The notes under the pieces: model-generated | Seen by the model: the letters and a program-made list of their open reading frames with translations, nothing else | The model's database searches: none | Told to the model about the DNA's origin: nothing | Made by a program: the position numbers and the translations under genes | Part shown: positions 41,001-49,154 of the stretch, one piece after another | How positions within the stretch are numbered: the first letter of the stretch is position 1 | Layout of the letters: every line of letters starts with the position of its first letter | DNA from: Liolophura sinensis | Lineage: Eukaryota > Mollusca > Polyplacophora > Chitonida > Chitonidae | DNA length: 64,000 bases | NCBI RefSeq assembly: GCF_032854445.1 | Contig: NC_088301.1 | Location: 37,311,187-37,375,186, forward strand | Direction of reading: 5' to 3'

Positions 41001-44000
41001 ATTGCCTTCCCAAATTTCAACTGTATGTTTCCTAGATGTTATTTGGGTACTGCCAAATTCTCTAAATCTCTGTACATACATATAGAGTTTTTTTTCCCTT
41101 GATACACAAATGTTCATTACCAAGCAAAAACGAAGAAATAACATGCCCAATGCTTAACGATTTACTAATTTTTGAAGTACTGTATTTCCACTTGTAGACC
41201 TACGACACATGAAGATGTATTGTACGGTTAGGTAAGACACCAGGGCCTGGTTTCACGAAGCACTCTTATCATTACATTCACTTCACAATCACCACAAACC
41301 CAGTACTGTAAGCATTAGGTTGTCATGGTAGTTGCAAGCTCGTAACATTAAGAGAGCTGGCCCCAGGATCACTAAGTTGTCTTAGACTTGAGTCACACTT
41401 AAGTTTAAAAGTCTCACTTTCAAAATTATTCCTAAACTCACATGCATGTATTTCAGGTTAAACGCAAATTTTAATTTTGTACAATACTATTAAGAAAAAA
41501 AATCATTGAGGGTACCTTAAATCCCCTAAATGGGACAAATAATGCTATCATAAACAATCTGCGCTATAGTGCACTCATCCACAAGGGTAAAATGTTGAAG
41601 GAAAGCAAAATATGCTGGTATCTTTTCTTTTCAATTGCTATATCTAGCAGCTGCACATAATAATACTGAACTGGTAATGTTCTCCATCAATCGTACATGT
41701 TATTCCATCCGCTTGTTCCTTTGCGTTTAATAATTCCCAAGTAATGGAATGGTGTGGACCCCTATTAAATCAGAGGTGAATAGAACAGTCACACTAGAGT
41801 AGCCTCCCTTGAAAATAAAATACTATTCATTTATTTGTTTTGATTGGTGATTAACTTGCCTATAGGCCTTACTGAGAGATCACGCAGACCAGATTATGAC
41901 AGATGACGGACATCACTAATTTCAGTTCACGTACATGTACACTATATGATATGATTAAATCATCAATGATGGCAATTCAATATAATCTATACTTGTGTAC
42001 CGACTGACTTCGCAAACTGTGGTTCTTTCACCAGAGAGCTGATTGCCAGACCCAGTAATAAACAAGCCACAGGGATAACATCACACTAAGTGCTACTGTT
42101 CTTTAGTGTCAACAATGCATAGTGAATACATGTACATGTATGTATGCTGATTCTATATTTTTTTTTAATTGTGTACAAACATATAAATTCAAGTCTTTAC
42201 AATTGAAATACATTGAATATTAACATGGATGAGGCTATACACTTTTCATCCAATACATACTGAATTATTTGTTCAAAGTTGCAGTTGTAGAATGTGAAGA
42301 CAATTTTCCCGTAACATTGCATGTGTCACTGTTAAGTGACAGGAAAAGGATAACAGGAAGGTGATAGGATAACAGGAAGGATCATAAAATTGACAATATT
42401 ATCAAGTATAAGGTTTACAACATTTCACCTCAGTTAATTTACTGTGACTATTACAATGGAAAAAAAAACAACAAAACATGGGGGCAGAAAACAGGAAAGG
42501 ATCACATCTTACCAGATTTATCAAATAAGGGGTAAAAGTGCAGGATTTATCTAACTGTATCTTGCAACCATATGTAAAAAAGTCATGTTAAGTCAATGAC
42601 TTAAAAAGGCTTAGACTGCCTTAATGAGCACCATGGACTCCGCATTTTTCAGTGCAACTAATGCAGGGATTCATAGAAGTCCAAATCTTTACAACGAGAA
42701 ACTCAAAATTGATTTTTTTTTCTAGTCAGACTGAGTTTACATGTATTTTAAATTCCGACTCTAATCTGGTATTGAGTATTTAATTAACTGGTATTTAATT
42801 CCACTTTAGTGAGTCAGTAATTTTGTATATTATCCTGATCAGAGATATACATTGTATAATAAAACACACATAAACCATGGTGATGCTTGTTCAGTTGTTG
42901 GTTGATATATTAAAGGAAAGAAAGGAATAACATTATATGAAAAGTAAACCTGTGCAAAATACAGAGATGAGGCTTCTCCTGCTCAGACTTGAGGTACATA
43001 ATGAAACAGATACAAACCCTGCATATATCATCAAAAATAAACAAGACATACGAAAACAAAACTGGGCTCCTGATCAGAGATTTGAGATTTTATATTTATA
43101 ATAAAACAGTTGTAAACCATCCATGGTCAGTTGTTGGTTGTTATGTTAGACAAAGAGACACTAGAAAATCCTCCATACAGGTACAATGTATGCTTGGATA
43201 TGTTGTAAGCCCTCTTCAGAAAAAGAGGAGACAAGACCATGTTGTGTTGCATGAAATTTTAGGGTGAAATATAAACCTTGTCCTTGTATATGAACTTACC
43301 TTTATGGATTTGGAAAATGCAAAGGTCTGCCCTTTCAAGTTCCTCCACCGCTGTTTTTATATAGCAAGAATGTATCAGTAAAAGGATACACTTCCTATCC
43401 AGCAAAGTTTCCTTAGCATAATAGGGCTGGTGACTGTCAGTAACAGCTCAAACAATCTTGCCAATTACATGATCCTGGCACACTTTTGACCGGAGAAAAA
43501 TTATCCTTACACCTGACTGTCTTTTTTCTGAATATATGGGATGTGTCAAACAGTACATTTTTGGTGCCAAAATAAGAGGTTCAAGTGGGTGGGTGCCCTC
43601 AAGCTGGGAAAAACATAGTCTGATGCCAACTTGAAAGGGGGCACTCTTGGTGATTTTTTTGATGACATAGGTTTAATGCAAAAATCTTCCGTTTTGAGCC
43701 TGTTACTACAAAATTTAAGATCTACATGAATCAGTTTCAATTTGTCACAATGATAACTCGGCCTTAAGAGATAAAAGGATACACTTCCTATCCACCTGTC
43801 CATCACTAAACGAATTTAAATCATGAATAGTAAATTCACTGCGTAGATTCAGTAATTGATTTAAACAGCTGCTTGTTCTCTACGTAAAAGCGATATATGT
43901 GCTGTTAAACATAGTGTTTTGCACTGTAAGCTATCGTAAATACGCAACAACATCACATTTGCATATGTTCAGCGGACAAGGCTCTGTACAGGTCAACGTG

Positions 44001-47000
44001 CAGATCTAATGAGGCAGCCAGATTGACTTTCTGCAGGACTGACCATAAAGTTGCTTAAGACAGATGGTTATGTAATTAGCATTACATTGAAAAGGATGCT
44101 TGATCTCAAATCGTCTGTTATGGCGGTCTGTCTTTGAACACAACACTCACTTACTCTTTTTTGTCATCTTGGTCAAGAAAATCAAGGCTGAATACTTCGG
44201 CTTGTCACAGGTTCAGCCTGTAACAATCGAGGTCAAATGCTACGTGTATATGATTCAAATGCAATTCAGTTCTTATCCAAAAATGTTAGTACTTGTGCCA
44301 GAAAAACATTGCACTGAGATTTTTCCCTTCAGTATTCAGTTCTTAACTGAATTTTTACCACCAAGGTCTAAAACTGACGTGTCCGAATCCTTGCTAATAT
44401 ACAGCAAATGAATTCATTTTATTGAAGTAAGCAGAACCTATATCTTAGGTTCAAGGTTATTTACTTTAGAGTCCAAATTATCGCCGTCTCTGTAAAATGA
44501 AATAATTTCGCTTCACAAATACTTTATGTTTATAAAAAAATTCAAATTTTTGGTTTAGACTAGAGGCAATTGGTATTCTACCAACATCAACAAAGTTAAA
44601 TGTAATAGTACATGTATATGCATTACATAATGTCATTAACCTACAAATTCTTCCTTACAATTGCATTCACTGACACTGTTTAAATACGTCCTACATAATT
44701 TACCAATGTAGGCATTGTGTGACTTTACATGTAGTCTGCTTAATGTCTCTTTAATCATGAAGTTAAAATGATTGTAAAACACTAGTAAAAAATTTCTTCA
44801 GCAGCTGGTTTGAAAACCAGTGTGACACCACCCCCTCCTCAAAAAAAAGAGAACTGAAACTGGGATGTTTTTGTTCCTGTAAAAGAATATCTTGGTCTTG
44901 TTCTCTGCCAAGTGACTCCTTTCTTATTCTCCACATTATGACATCAATGATAATAAAGCAGAAAAAATAAGTTTCCTATAGGCAATGAATTCAAACTGAT
45001 AGTGAACTATTTTTTGCTAATTTTTAGATTTGCCTACAGGAAATTCATTTTTCTAGACAATAAACATATTTTAGTTAATGCTATATGATGACTTTTTCCA
45101 TTTAATAATAAAATGATCATCTAAATGATATTTTTACATGTGGATGCATCTGTAATTTGACTTGTATACAGCCATCCTAACAGAGCACTAGAAATCAATG
45201 ACTAATTTTTAAGGGATACCATGTTGGAAGGTCCATGCAATGTAACAACACCTACTCATATTGATGTGTTGGAGACTAGAGGATTTGCCATCTGATTAGA
45301 AACTGAACTACCTACAGAATGGTGACAAAGAGGAACATTTGTGCAAAATGTTCTTCAGTGCAGCAAAATGACAACTCTGCAATCTGGAGGACACAAAAAT
45401 GCAGCCAGATGTGAACTTTTGGGGAAAAATACCAAATGTATTCTGTGAAAGACAGCACTTCAGCCAGATTTTGAAATCAGGGTGTCTCCTCTTCATTTTC
45501 ACAAATCTTGAACAGAACTGAATAATACAAACTGTTATGAAGTATATGTATACGGTCAAACCACTGCATCATTAGCATCAAACACATTTAAGTTTTATTT
45601 ATTTGTTTGATCAGTGTTTTACACCATAGATTAGACCTTTTCAAATTTATGGAGGAAGACAAGACAAGTTCCATTCCAGAATACACAAACGACATTGACT
45701 CGACAACCTCCTAATTTAAAACTACTGATAAATGATCAGCAAGAGCCAGATTTAAGCATACCGCCCAGAGGTAAAGAGCCTGATGGTTTTAGTCAAACAA
45801 AGCTTTTAACTATCTCATCCTGTGAGCATCACAAGACACAAGTTAGATAGCATCCAGTGGCACAAAAATTTTGAAAGGCTGCCATTTCTTATACTTGTAG
45901 TGTTTGAGATTTTGAGGCTTTCTGTGTGTGGGGGCTATATTTCATTCCAGGCTAACCTAGGGAAGGCATGTTTACTATATTAAACATATGTTTCACTGGA
46001 ATACTACATTGCAAATATCGTTTGCATCTGCAGCACCTTGTAGCTGTTAGCTTGAAAAACCAAAAACAATAAGTAAGAAGTGTTCTTGAAAGGTCACAGG
46101 TGCTAATTGTACCACTGATTCTCTGTTGTGGTGAGTGTAGTAGTGCCAAGCCTGAAATGTGAAGTGGCTTATACATGCCTCTCTCTTCATGATTATCTTA
46201 CATTTGTAGACCACATATGTGAAAACAAGGCTTTCTGAGCCAACTAATAAATCTGTTACGATGGCAATCAACATGTTTCAAACATCTGCAAAATGTTTCT
46301 GTTAAATGTATGCATCAACTAAAATACAAATGAACAACCCGAAACATTATGGCACAATATAGTACTGATTAATGGTAAATTTAATGCATTTTTCTCATCT
46401 TGAACAGCTCAGTTCATGTGAGGTTTGTTGATCGAACTCAATTACTTGTGCTTTACTCACAAAATCTATGCACTCTCACATCAACGTGACCACACTTTAA
46501 TCTAAGTTCCACAGGATGAAAAAAACATAGTAAATCGTGAAAATTCAAACTAGCACACAATGAATTTGATAAAGACTGCACAAAACGGTATGCCTACAAT
46601 GTACAACAATTCCTATTCGGGACCCGGCACTTTTCACTCATACCGGTAGGCCTACAAAGTTCCATTTTAGTTTCTAGACAAGACGTGAAGGGGTGATACT
46701 GTTCTGGAAAACTGGAAATTCGACAAGATGAATATTCGTCAACACAAGTCACACGTTTCATACGTTTATAAATAGCCTATTGTCAACACTGGGAAACTAT
46801 ACTGATTGACATGGAAAAAAAATAGATACGATCAAAATCTTTGATCTTCGACAACTTGGCACAGGCGCTTGTTTTTCAGGGCGTGTACCACAGTTATCAC
46901 AGGATAAAGGAAGCAACCAAAAACATAAGTGAGGAGAATGACCTTACCTTTGTCTGTGATGGCTGTATTAAAGAATCCAGGGCGGGTTGCGGGTCACTAT

Positions 47001-47061
47001 TGCTTCTTTGCCTTTGGTATTGATGAATTCTCTCTTCCACTATTTCTGTTTTGGCGGCCAT
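10000..47061 (-). CDS. PHACTR: PHACTR-family phosphatase and actin regulator (whole gene model)
   Basis: Minus-strand gene. Model: join of 46948-47061, 19544-19697 (or to 19699), 17534-17641, 15263-15415, 14583-14804, 13885-14242, 13123-13265, 12374-12530, 11869-11924, 11349-11410, 10955-11092, 10474-10550 and 10000-10015. The total is 1758 nt, 585 residues plus stop, close to vertebrate PHACTR1. Features in order: basic N-terminal block with FKPWKW (about 65-80), RPEL-N (about 90-113), a Pro/Ser/acidic-rich middle (about 126-417), RPEL2, RPEL3 and RPEL4 (about 420-520), then the PP1-binding C-terminus ending FHRP. Family members bind G-actin through RPEL motifs and PP1 through the C-terminus, and relocate between cytoplasm and nucleus with actin state. 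The paralogue (1-4) cannot be assigned. The weak points are the first exon and the acceptor of the second. Apart from the introns described separately, the introns between coding exons are about 300-600 bp and appear empty. Confidence 0.93.
10474..10550 (-). CDS. PHACTR: PHACTR exon, PP1-binding helix
   Basis: Encodes [20 protein letters not shown] followed by SKHLTR, nearly identical to the vertebrate PHACTR C-terminus that wraps PP1. Acceptor TTTTGCAG, donor GTGAGT. It starts in frame 0 and ends with two bases of an Arg codon. Confidence 0.96.
10955..11092 (-). CDS. PHACTR: PHACTR exon, RPEL4 and start of PP1-binding segment
   Basis: Starts [16 protein letters not shown], the last RPEL motif, and runs directly into [10 protein letters not shown] and [20 protein letters not shown] occupies the place of the RVxF-type PP1 docking motif (LIRF in PHACTR1), and the Trp of KPW is the conserved contact residue. 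Acceptor CTATTGCAG, donor GTAGG, 46 whole codons. Confidence 0.97.
11349..11410 (-). CDS. PHACTR: PHACTR exon, linker between RPEL3 and RPEL4
   Basis: Encodes a charged linker [20 protein letters not shown], the counterpart of the Glu/Arg-rich helix between RPEL motifs in vertebrate PHACTRs. The Arg-Lys end continues into RPEL4. Acceptor TTTATTTCAG, donor GTAAGA. It begins with two bases of an Asn codon. Confidence 0.95.
11869..11924 (-). CDS. PHACTR: PHACTR exon, RPEL3
   Basis: Encodes [18 protein letters not shown], a canonical RPEL motif (RPxxxEL) that binds G-actin. Acceptor TTCTTCAG, donor GTAAGT. The exon starts by completing an Arg codon, giving the family sequence LTRRLS at the junction. 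Confidence 0.96.
12374..12530 (-). CDS. PHACTR: PHACTR exon, RPEL2
   Basis: Encodes [18 protein letters not shown] and [14 protein letters not shown], then IGTKLT. This is the first RPEL motif of the C-terminal cluster, with the family's lead-in LAxKVxRxDSLA. Acceptor TGTCTTCAG, donor GTAAGG. Confidence 0.97.
13123..13265 (-). CDS. PHACTR: PHACTR exon, acidic segment
   Basis: Encodes NENKENIP at the junction, then a Pro-rich stretch, [21 protein letters not shown] and EITS. Vertebrate PHACTRs carry the same kind of segment (DNKEN, then an Asp/Glu-rich stretch) just before RPEL2. Acceptor TTTTTAG, donor GTTAGT, which is weaker than the others but keeps frame with the next exon. Confidence 0.92.
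13885..14242 (-). CDS. PHACTR: PHACTR exon, disordered Pro/Ser/Thr-rich region
   Basis: The largest coding exon, 358 nt. It contains [29 protein letters not shown] and runs of Ser, Thr and Pro ([17 protein letters not shown]). Low-complexity, probably disordered, with SP/TP sites that could be phosphorylated. Poorly conserved in the family, so its call rests on phase continuity on both sides. Acceptor CTTTTCCACAG, donor GTAAGC. Confidence 0.88.
14583..14804 (-). CDS. PHACTR: PHACTR exon, proline-rich region
   Basis: Encodes [16 protein letters not shown], then [19 protein letters not shown]. The PPPP run could bind SH3, WW or EVH1 domains; this is inference from composition. The acceptor is a TATCAGCAG tandem, so the exon may begin at 14804 or three bases later at 14801, which would remove one residue. 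Donor GTATGT. Confidence 0.87.
15263..15415 (-). CDS. PHACTR: PHACTR exon, acidic Ser/Thr-rich region
   Basis: Encodes [20 protein letters not shown] and [19 protein letters not shown]. The opening acidic stretch follows RPEL-N directly, as in vertebrate PHACTRs. Acceptor TTTTGTTAACAG, donor GTAAGT. It enters with two bases of an Asp codon and leaves with one base. Confidence 0.9.
15416..17533 (-). other. PHACTR intron with a candidate cassette or first exon
   Basis: AT-rich intron except for a more GC-balanced island at about 16980-17200. That island contains a segment at 17015-17144 with good splice signals on the minus strand (see its own entry). The rest shows no coding signal. Confidence 0.6.
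17015..17144 (-). CDS. Candidate extra PHACTR exon, open for 43 codons
   Basis: Minus strand: acceptor TCTTCTCTGTTAG, then 130 nt, then donor GTAAGG. Only one frame is open, giving [20 protein letters not shown] at the start and ending [11 protein letters not shown] plus one base. It enters in frame 0 and leaves in the phase that the exon at 15263-15415 needs. The adjacent upstream exon (17534-17641) ends in the wrong phase to enter it. It could instead be an alternative first exon using the internal ATG (MLDV). It could also be a repeat fragment. I do not recognise the peptide. Confidence 0.3.
17534..17641 (-). CDS. PHACTR: PHACTR exon, N-terminal RPEL motif
   Basis: Encodes [20 protein letters not shown] followed by KEV, the N-terminal RPEL motif of the family (vertebrate LERKISxRxSREEL). 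As in vertebrates, the residue after the key Arg is not Pro. An acidic stretch follows. Acceptor GCTTCACAG, donor GTATGT. Confidence 0.96.
17642..19543 (-). other. PHACTR intron, no gene seen
   Basis: AT-rich intron with poly-A tracts and an imperfect AATATTAATATT-like stretch near 19035. No splice-bounded coding segment was recognised. Confidence 0.7.
19544..19699 (-). CDS. PHACTR: PHACTR exon, basic FKPWKW block
   Basis: Encodes [40 protein letters not shown] and [11 protein letters not shown]. The block RxSKFAxLGxxFKPWKWxxKKSEK is diagnostic of PHACTR and acts as a basic nuclear-localisation/actin-sensitive element next to RPEL-N. The acceptor reads TTTTTCCAGAGAGG. Using the first AG the exon starts at 19699 with two bases of a codon. 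Using the second it starts at 19697 in frame 0. The choice depends on which 5' exon is joined. Confidence 0.95.
20270..20345. repeat. (TA/TAATA)-rich low-complexity tract
   Basis: Alternating ATATAGTAATAATATATATAG phrases, simple AT-rich sequence. Confidence 0.8.
21826..22390. repeat. Foldback/MITE-like element with repeated inverted motif
   Basis: A motif of the form TTGCANAAAGGAATTGTAAG occurs twice on the plus strand near the left end (about 21833 TTGCAGAAAGGAATCGTAAG, and 21914 TTGCATGAAGGGATTGTAAG). It occurs twice inverted near the right end (about 22281 CTTACAATTCCTTTGTGCAA, and 22365 ACAATCACTTTGTGCAA). AAAAATTACAATCT is also repeated at about 21958 and 22267. No coding sequence is present. 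The structure fits a non-autonomous foldback element. Confidence 0.55.
23578..23614. repeat. (TA)n(CA)n microsatellite
   Basis: GTATATGTATATATATATAT passes directly into a run of CA repeats. Confidence 0.9.
25088..25313 (+). repeat. SINE family B, near full-length copy
   Basis: A tRNA-like head (GGCCTCTGTGTCTCAGATGG, then TTAGCGCGCTAG, an A-box-like stretch) is followed by the core GATGGCCGTGGGTTTCCCC, CTGGCCGCCATTGTATAAGC and GAAATATTCTTGACAACGGC. It ends in an AAATAAATAATTAAATAAAT tail. This core is a widely dispersed molluscan SINE type (recalled, not searched). Confidence 0.8.
25870..26110 (-). repeat. SINE family B copy, reverse
   Basis: Reading on the minus strand: TTTGGCAGAGGGGTTAGCAT head, then body, then CCACAATGCTGGCTGTTGT and GAAATATTCTTGAATCCATC. 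Diverged, with the poly-AAAT tail lost or replaced. Confidence 0.65.
27028..27170 (-). repeat. SINE head fragment, reverse
   Basis: On the minus strand: GCTAGTGCACTGACCCAGGA, then GCCTCTCACCAAAGTGATGG and CTGTGAGTTTAAGTCCAGCT. It matches the head of the copies at 25088 and 25870 but has a different 3' half. Confidence 0.55.
28220..28301 (-). CDS. Candidate alternative PHACTR first exon (MLVIDWEV...)
   Basis: Minus strand, in a locally GC-richer stretch (about 28080-28400). ATG at 28301 follows an in-frame stop (TGA) 39 nt upstream. The frame encodes [11 protein letters not shown] and then [16 protein letters not shown], ending with one base at donor GTGAGG. That phase fits the first AG of the 19544-19699 exon, giving ...HNQERRKNG. 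An internal donor-like GAG/GTGAGA lies within it. There is no family match for this N-terminus, so it remains a candidate. Confidence 0.35.
30415..30478 (-). CDS. Candidate alternative PHACTR first exon (MLSSDAPSF...)
   Basis: Minus strand ATG at 30478, 21 codons reading [21 protein letters not shown], then one base at a strong donor GTAAGC. Joined to the first AG of the next coding exon it reads ...NPERRKNG. An alternative view is a 33-nt cassette exon, because TTTGCAG at about 30448 could be an acceptor and 33 nt would keep the same phase. No homology is recognised. Confidence 0.35.
33041..33112 (-). repeat. SINE family A tail fragment, reverse
   Basis: On the minus strand: TCATATGACTGAAAAATTGT, then TAAGTATTACATTAAACCCA and a (CACT)n-like end. 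It matches the tails at 280-340 and 62290-62320. Confidence 0.7.
33540..33905. repeat. Minisatellite, 32-bp unit, about 11 copies
   Basis: The unit is close to TGTTCTGTTTGTAACATGTC plus ATCCTGACTGGG. The right-hand units (33690-33905) are nearly identical and mostly exactly 32 bp. The left-hand units are diverged. No coding frame is kept across units. Confidence 0.9.
35020..35081. repeat. (AT)n microsatellite followed by poly-T
   Basis: About 25 AT dinucleotides run directly into eleven T residues. Such tracts often vary in length between individuals and in assembly. Confidence 0.95.
36196..36220 (-). CDS. Candidate alternative PHACTR first exon (MMRFWRKK)
   Basis: Minus strand, two adjacent ATGs at 36220-36215 follow an in-frame TAA 24 nt upstream. 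The frame reads MMRFWRKK plus one base at donor GTAAAC. The phase fits the first AG of the 19544-19699 exon, giving [14 protein letters not shown], a basic N-terminus in keeping with the basic block that follows. The exon is very short, so the evidence is phase, splice signal and composition only. Confidence 0.35.
37139..37161. repeat. (AAT)n microsatellite
   Basis: Imperfect AATAATAATGATAATAATAA run. Confidence 0.85.
37643..37664. repeat. Poly-G run of 22
   Basis: Twenty-two consecutive G residues in an otherwise AT-rich intron. It could form a G-quadruplex. The exact length is unreliable in most sequencing data. Confidence 0.9.
41820..41895 (-). repeat. SINE tail fragment, reverse
   Basis: ATTCATTTATTTGTTTTGAT followed by TGGTGATTAACTTGCC is the reverse of the AAATAAAT-terminated SINE tail, strongly diverged beyond that. 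Confidence 0.4.
43303..43353 (-). CDS. Candidate small PHACTR 5' exon
   Basis: Minus strand: acceptor ATATAAAAACAG, 51 nt, donor GTAAGT (strong). Two of three frames are open. One reads [17 protein letters not shown] in frame 0, which fits the distal first exon. The other reads [16 protein letters not shown] with one base over, which would fit a first exon ending in phase 1. Because 51 is a multiple of three it could be skipped or included without changing frame. No family match. Confidence 0.3.
45592..45700 (-). repeat. SINE tail fragment, reverse
   Basis: TTTTATTTATTTGTTTGATC then AGTGTTTTACACC is the reverse of a GTAAAACACTGATCAAACAAATAAAT-type SINE tail. The rest is diverged. Confidence 0.5.
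46948..47061 (-). CDS. PHACTR: PHACTR distal first coding exon (likely)
   Basis: Minus strand ATG at 47061 (context ATATTATGGCCGCC). It reads [20 protein letters not shown], then [18 protein letters not shown], ending in frame 0 at donor [16 protein letters not shown] recalls the RVRSKSDTP segment upstream of the basic block in vertebrate PHACTR1. The exon sits at a GC-richer, CpG-containing stretch, head to head with syntenin. To reach the 19544 exon in frame it needs either the second AG of that acceptor or an extra exon of 3n+1 length. That uncertainty limits confidence. Confidence 0.6.
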
Positions 47062-47340
47062 ATTATGTCAACTCCAAATTTGGAATCACTTCCGGTTGCG
47101 AGCTGTCAATATCGAAATTTATCATCATTGTTATTTTATTGTTTTTCTGCAAACTTTTTATTTCTTTTCACAGTATTTTCAAGTAAGTATTTATGTTTGC
47201 CTCTTGTTATAAACGATTTCTGTTCACATCCGACACGTGACGATTCGTTTCCAAAAATAGTAACAAAATGACTCTCCCATGACGTCACTAGCTCGTGACC
47301 CATGACGTGCCATACACAAGGTTTTCAGTATCAAAAGAAG
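47062..47340. promoter_or_regulatory. Bidirectional promoter between PHACTR and SDCBP
   Basis: About 300 bp separates the PHACTR start codon (minus strand) from the syntenin non-coding first exon (plus strand). It contains a perfect CRE TGACGTCA at 47280-47287, an E-box CACGTG at 47234-47239 and a further TGACGTG near 47303. CpG content is visibly higher than in the surroundings. The start sites themselves cannot be read from sequence. Confidence 0.6.
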
Positions 47341-47393
47341 AGGACATAAATTCTCGACCACTTAGATACACCGTGCTGTGATTTTAAGCAGAG
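47341..47393 (+). other. SDCBP: SDCBP non-coding first exon (3' boundary)
   Basis: A donor AGCAGAG/GTAGGT at 47393/47394 follows the promoter region. The next exon begins with 5' UTR at 49075, so a non-coding first exon is needed. Its 5' end is unknown and the start given is arbitrary. Confidence 0.45.
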
Positions 47394-48785
47394 GTAGGTA
47401 CCGTACTCAAAATGTTTCTCCCAGCAACTGTTATTTTGTTCAATCCCGTCAACACTGTCTTGGTAGGAATGTAAGTTAATATAATAGGGACGTCATCAAA
47501 CTTGAGTGTTTATTGACAGTTGTTGATGTGGGTTGTTTTGTCGGTTCATTCACCAAGTAATAAGTTCCCATTTCTAAATTATAATGTGAGGTCGAACATC
47601 ATGTCATTGTCACCCGCATTTGTATTTTGTTTTAACAACTTTAATTTCGGTCCTTTTATTTCATGAACTGTGAGATGGTTTCTTGAACTGTTCAAATATT
47701 GCATTTATGATTACAAAAAACCAAAGGGAGATCAATGTGGTAAGGTTAAGCATTGTCACTCGATCCCTTGTAATTTTGTGTTACATACTGTCTTCGATGT
47801 CCTGCAAGTGTACAGTACATGTCGTGTGTTACACATGAGTTCAAGGGCAGTATTGCAGTTAGTTCAATAAAGTTAAACGCTGAGGTCTTTTTTTCAGCAA
47901 TTTCTGATCAGTGGCAGGTGGAAACATGAGAAAATGTTGAAAATAGTCATAATGTGACAAGTCATTAACATGGTAATGATCAAGTATGGTATTTGACATG
48001 GAAGCTATTGAAATCATATCATTAAGAGGAAACTGTGCATAATTGGTATCCAATCTTTACCATATACTCTTAGGATGCTCTCTTTAATACTTAGGCTTGC
48101 ATATATGGTGTGGCATATAAATTCTGTATAGTTGTTCTTGCCTAACAGTCACCCTTTCTGAGCTAGTTTGTAGCCAGACAGGTAAACGAAGTACAGAATA
48201 CAAATTTCAATTTTATTAGGGTAGATGTGCTGCATGTTGTTGGAATATCAGAAAATATAACACTGTGCCCCAAGGCTGTGTTAACCATGTGACATTCGTG
48301 GTGATTTCTTAATTTTCGTGATGTGACACCATTTGTGGTTATTCAAGTTATCATGAACTGTAAGCTCTGAATAATGTGCATCAGTGTACAAACGAATTAA
48401 AAATGTAAACTCAAATCTGTTTTTAGAAGTTTTACATGCTTGTAAAAGTGCATTTGAATTCTGAGAATGCCTCTTCAACTTAAACCTATACTGGACAAAT
48501 TATTGAAATGTGATTCCAGGAATTTAGAGTGAAATTAACACTGTTATAACAAGTATGTGTAATATTTCACACTTAAAACAATTAAATCACAGGACACAAG
48601 AAGTGCTATTTCAAACCTAGCCCTGGGTAGGGAATTTGTAGCTTCCCTTGCTTGAGGGGCCTGATGAGGGTAAAGGGTCAGTGGTGCTCTTGTGGACATT
48701 TCTGCAGTCTACATTTTGTTTAAGACCACTTGTCTTCCATCAAAATACTGCCCTTACCTGTATACTACATACGGCAAAGTTAGTC

Positions 48786-49037
48786 AGTGACTTGCCAAAG
48801 ATAGGCGGTTTACGCCCTGCTTACCGGCCTCCTCCACCCATAAAACTGATTTGTATCATGTAAGTATATGTTGAGTATGTCATGTAGAAACAGTCAGATA
48901 AATAAATTAAGTTGTGGATGGTCATAGGTTTCTCCCAGACTCTGCCTGGTTTCATCCCATCATTATGCTGGCTGCCGTTGTATAAGTGAAATATCTTTGA
49001 GGATGGCTTAAACACCATTCAAATAAATAAATAAATG
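48786..49037 (+). repeat. SINE family B copy in SDCBP intron 1
   Basis: Left part GGCGGTTTACGCCCTGCTTA and CGGCCTCCTCCACCCATAAA is one SINE tail type. From about 48913 the core GATGGTCATAGGTTTCTCCC, GCTGGCTGCCGTTGTATAAG and a TCAAATAAATAAATAAATG tail match the copy at 25088. It ends 38 bp before the acceptor of the first coding exon. Confidence 0.7.
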
Positions 49038-49103
49038 AGTAAAGTATGATAAACTGCATTTTTTGAAATTTCAGGTTAAAAGCTTCAAACAATATCAGTA
49101 AAG

Positions 49104-49154
49104 ATGTCAATCTATCCATCACTTGAAGATATGAAGGTGGACCAAATGTCCCAG
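49104..49154 (+). CDS. SDCBP: SDCBP exon with start codon
   Basis: ATG in context AAAGATGTC. It encodes [17 protein letters not shown], matching the syntenin start MSLYPSLEDLKVD. The exon itself begins at 49075 (acceptor GAAATTTCAG) with 29 nt of 5' UTR. Donor GTAAGC. Confidence 0.97.

Larger units (their letters stand above)
19700..46947 (-). other. Long first intron of PHACTR, about 27 kb
   Basis: Almost entirely AT-rich non-coding DNA with SINE fragments, a foldback element (21826-22390), a minisatellite (33540-33905), (AT)n, poly-G and (AAT)n tracts. No second gene could be supported on either strand. Several short minus-strand segments open with ATG and end at good donors (28220-28301, 30415-30478, 36196-36220), and one small internal segment (43303-43353) has both splice signals. 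These are listed separately as candidate exons. Confidence 0.6.

Noticed and set aside
40422-41020. Two adjacent minus-strand open frames (83 and 95 codons)
   Set aside because: They lie in different frames with stops between, resemble no family I know and have no splice context. Possibly a decayed element, but not supportable.
44100-44411. Plus-strand open frame of 103 codons
   Set aside because: No recognisable domain, ordinary AT-rich composition and inside the PHACTR intron; consistent with chance.
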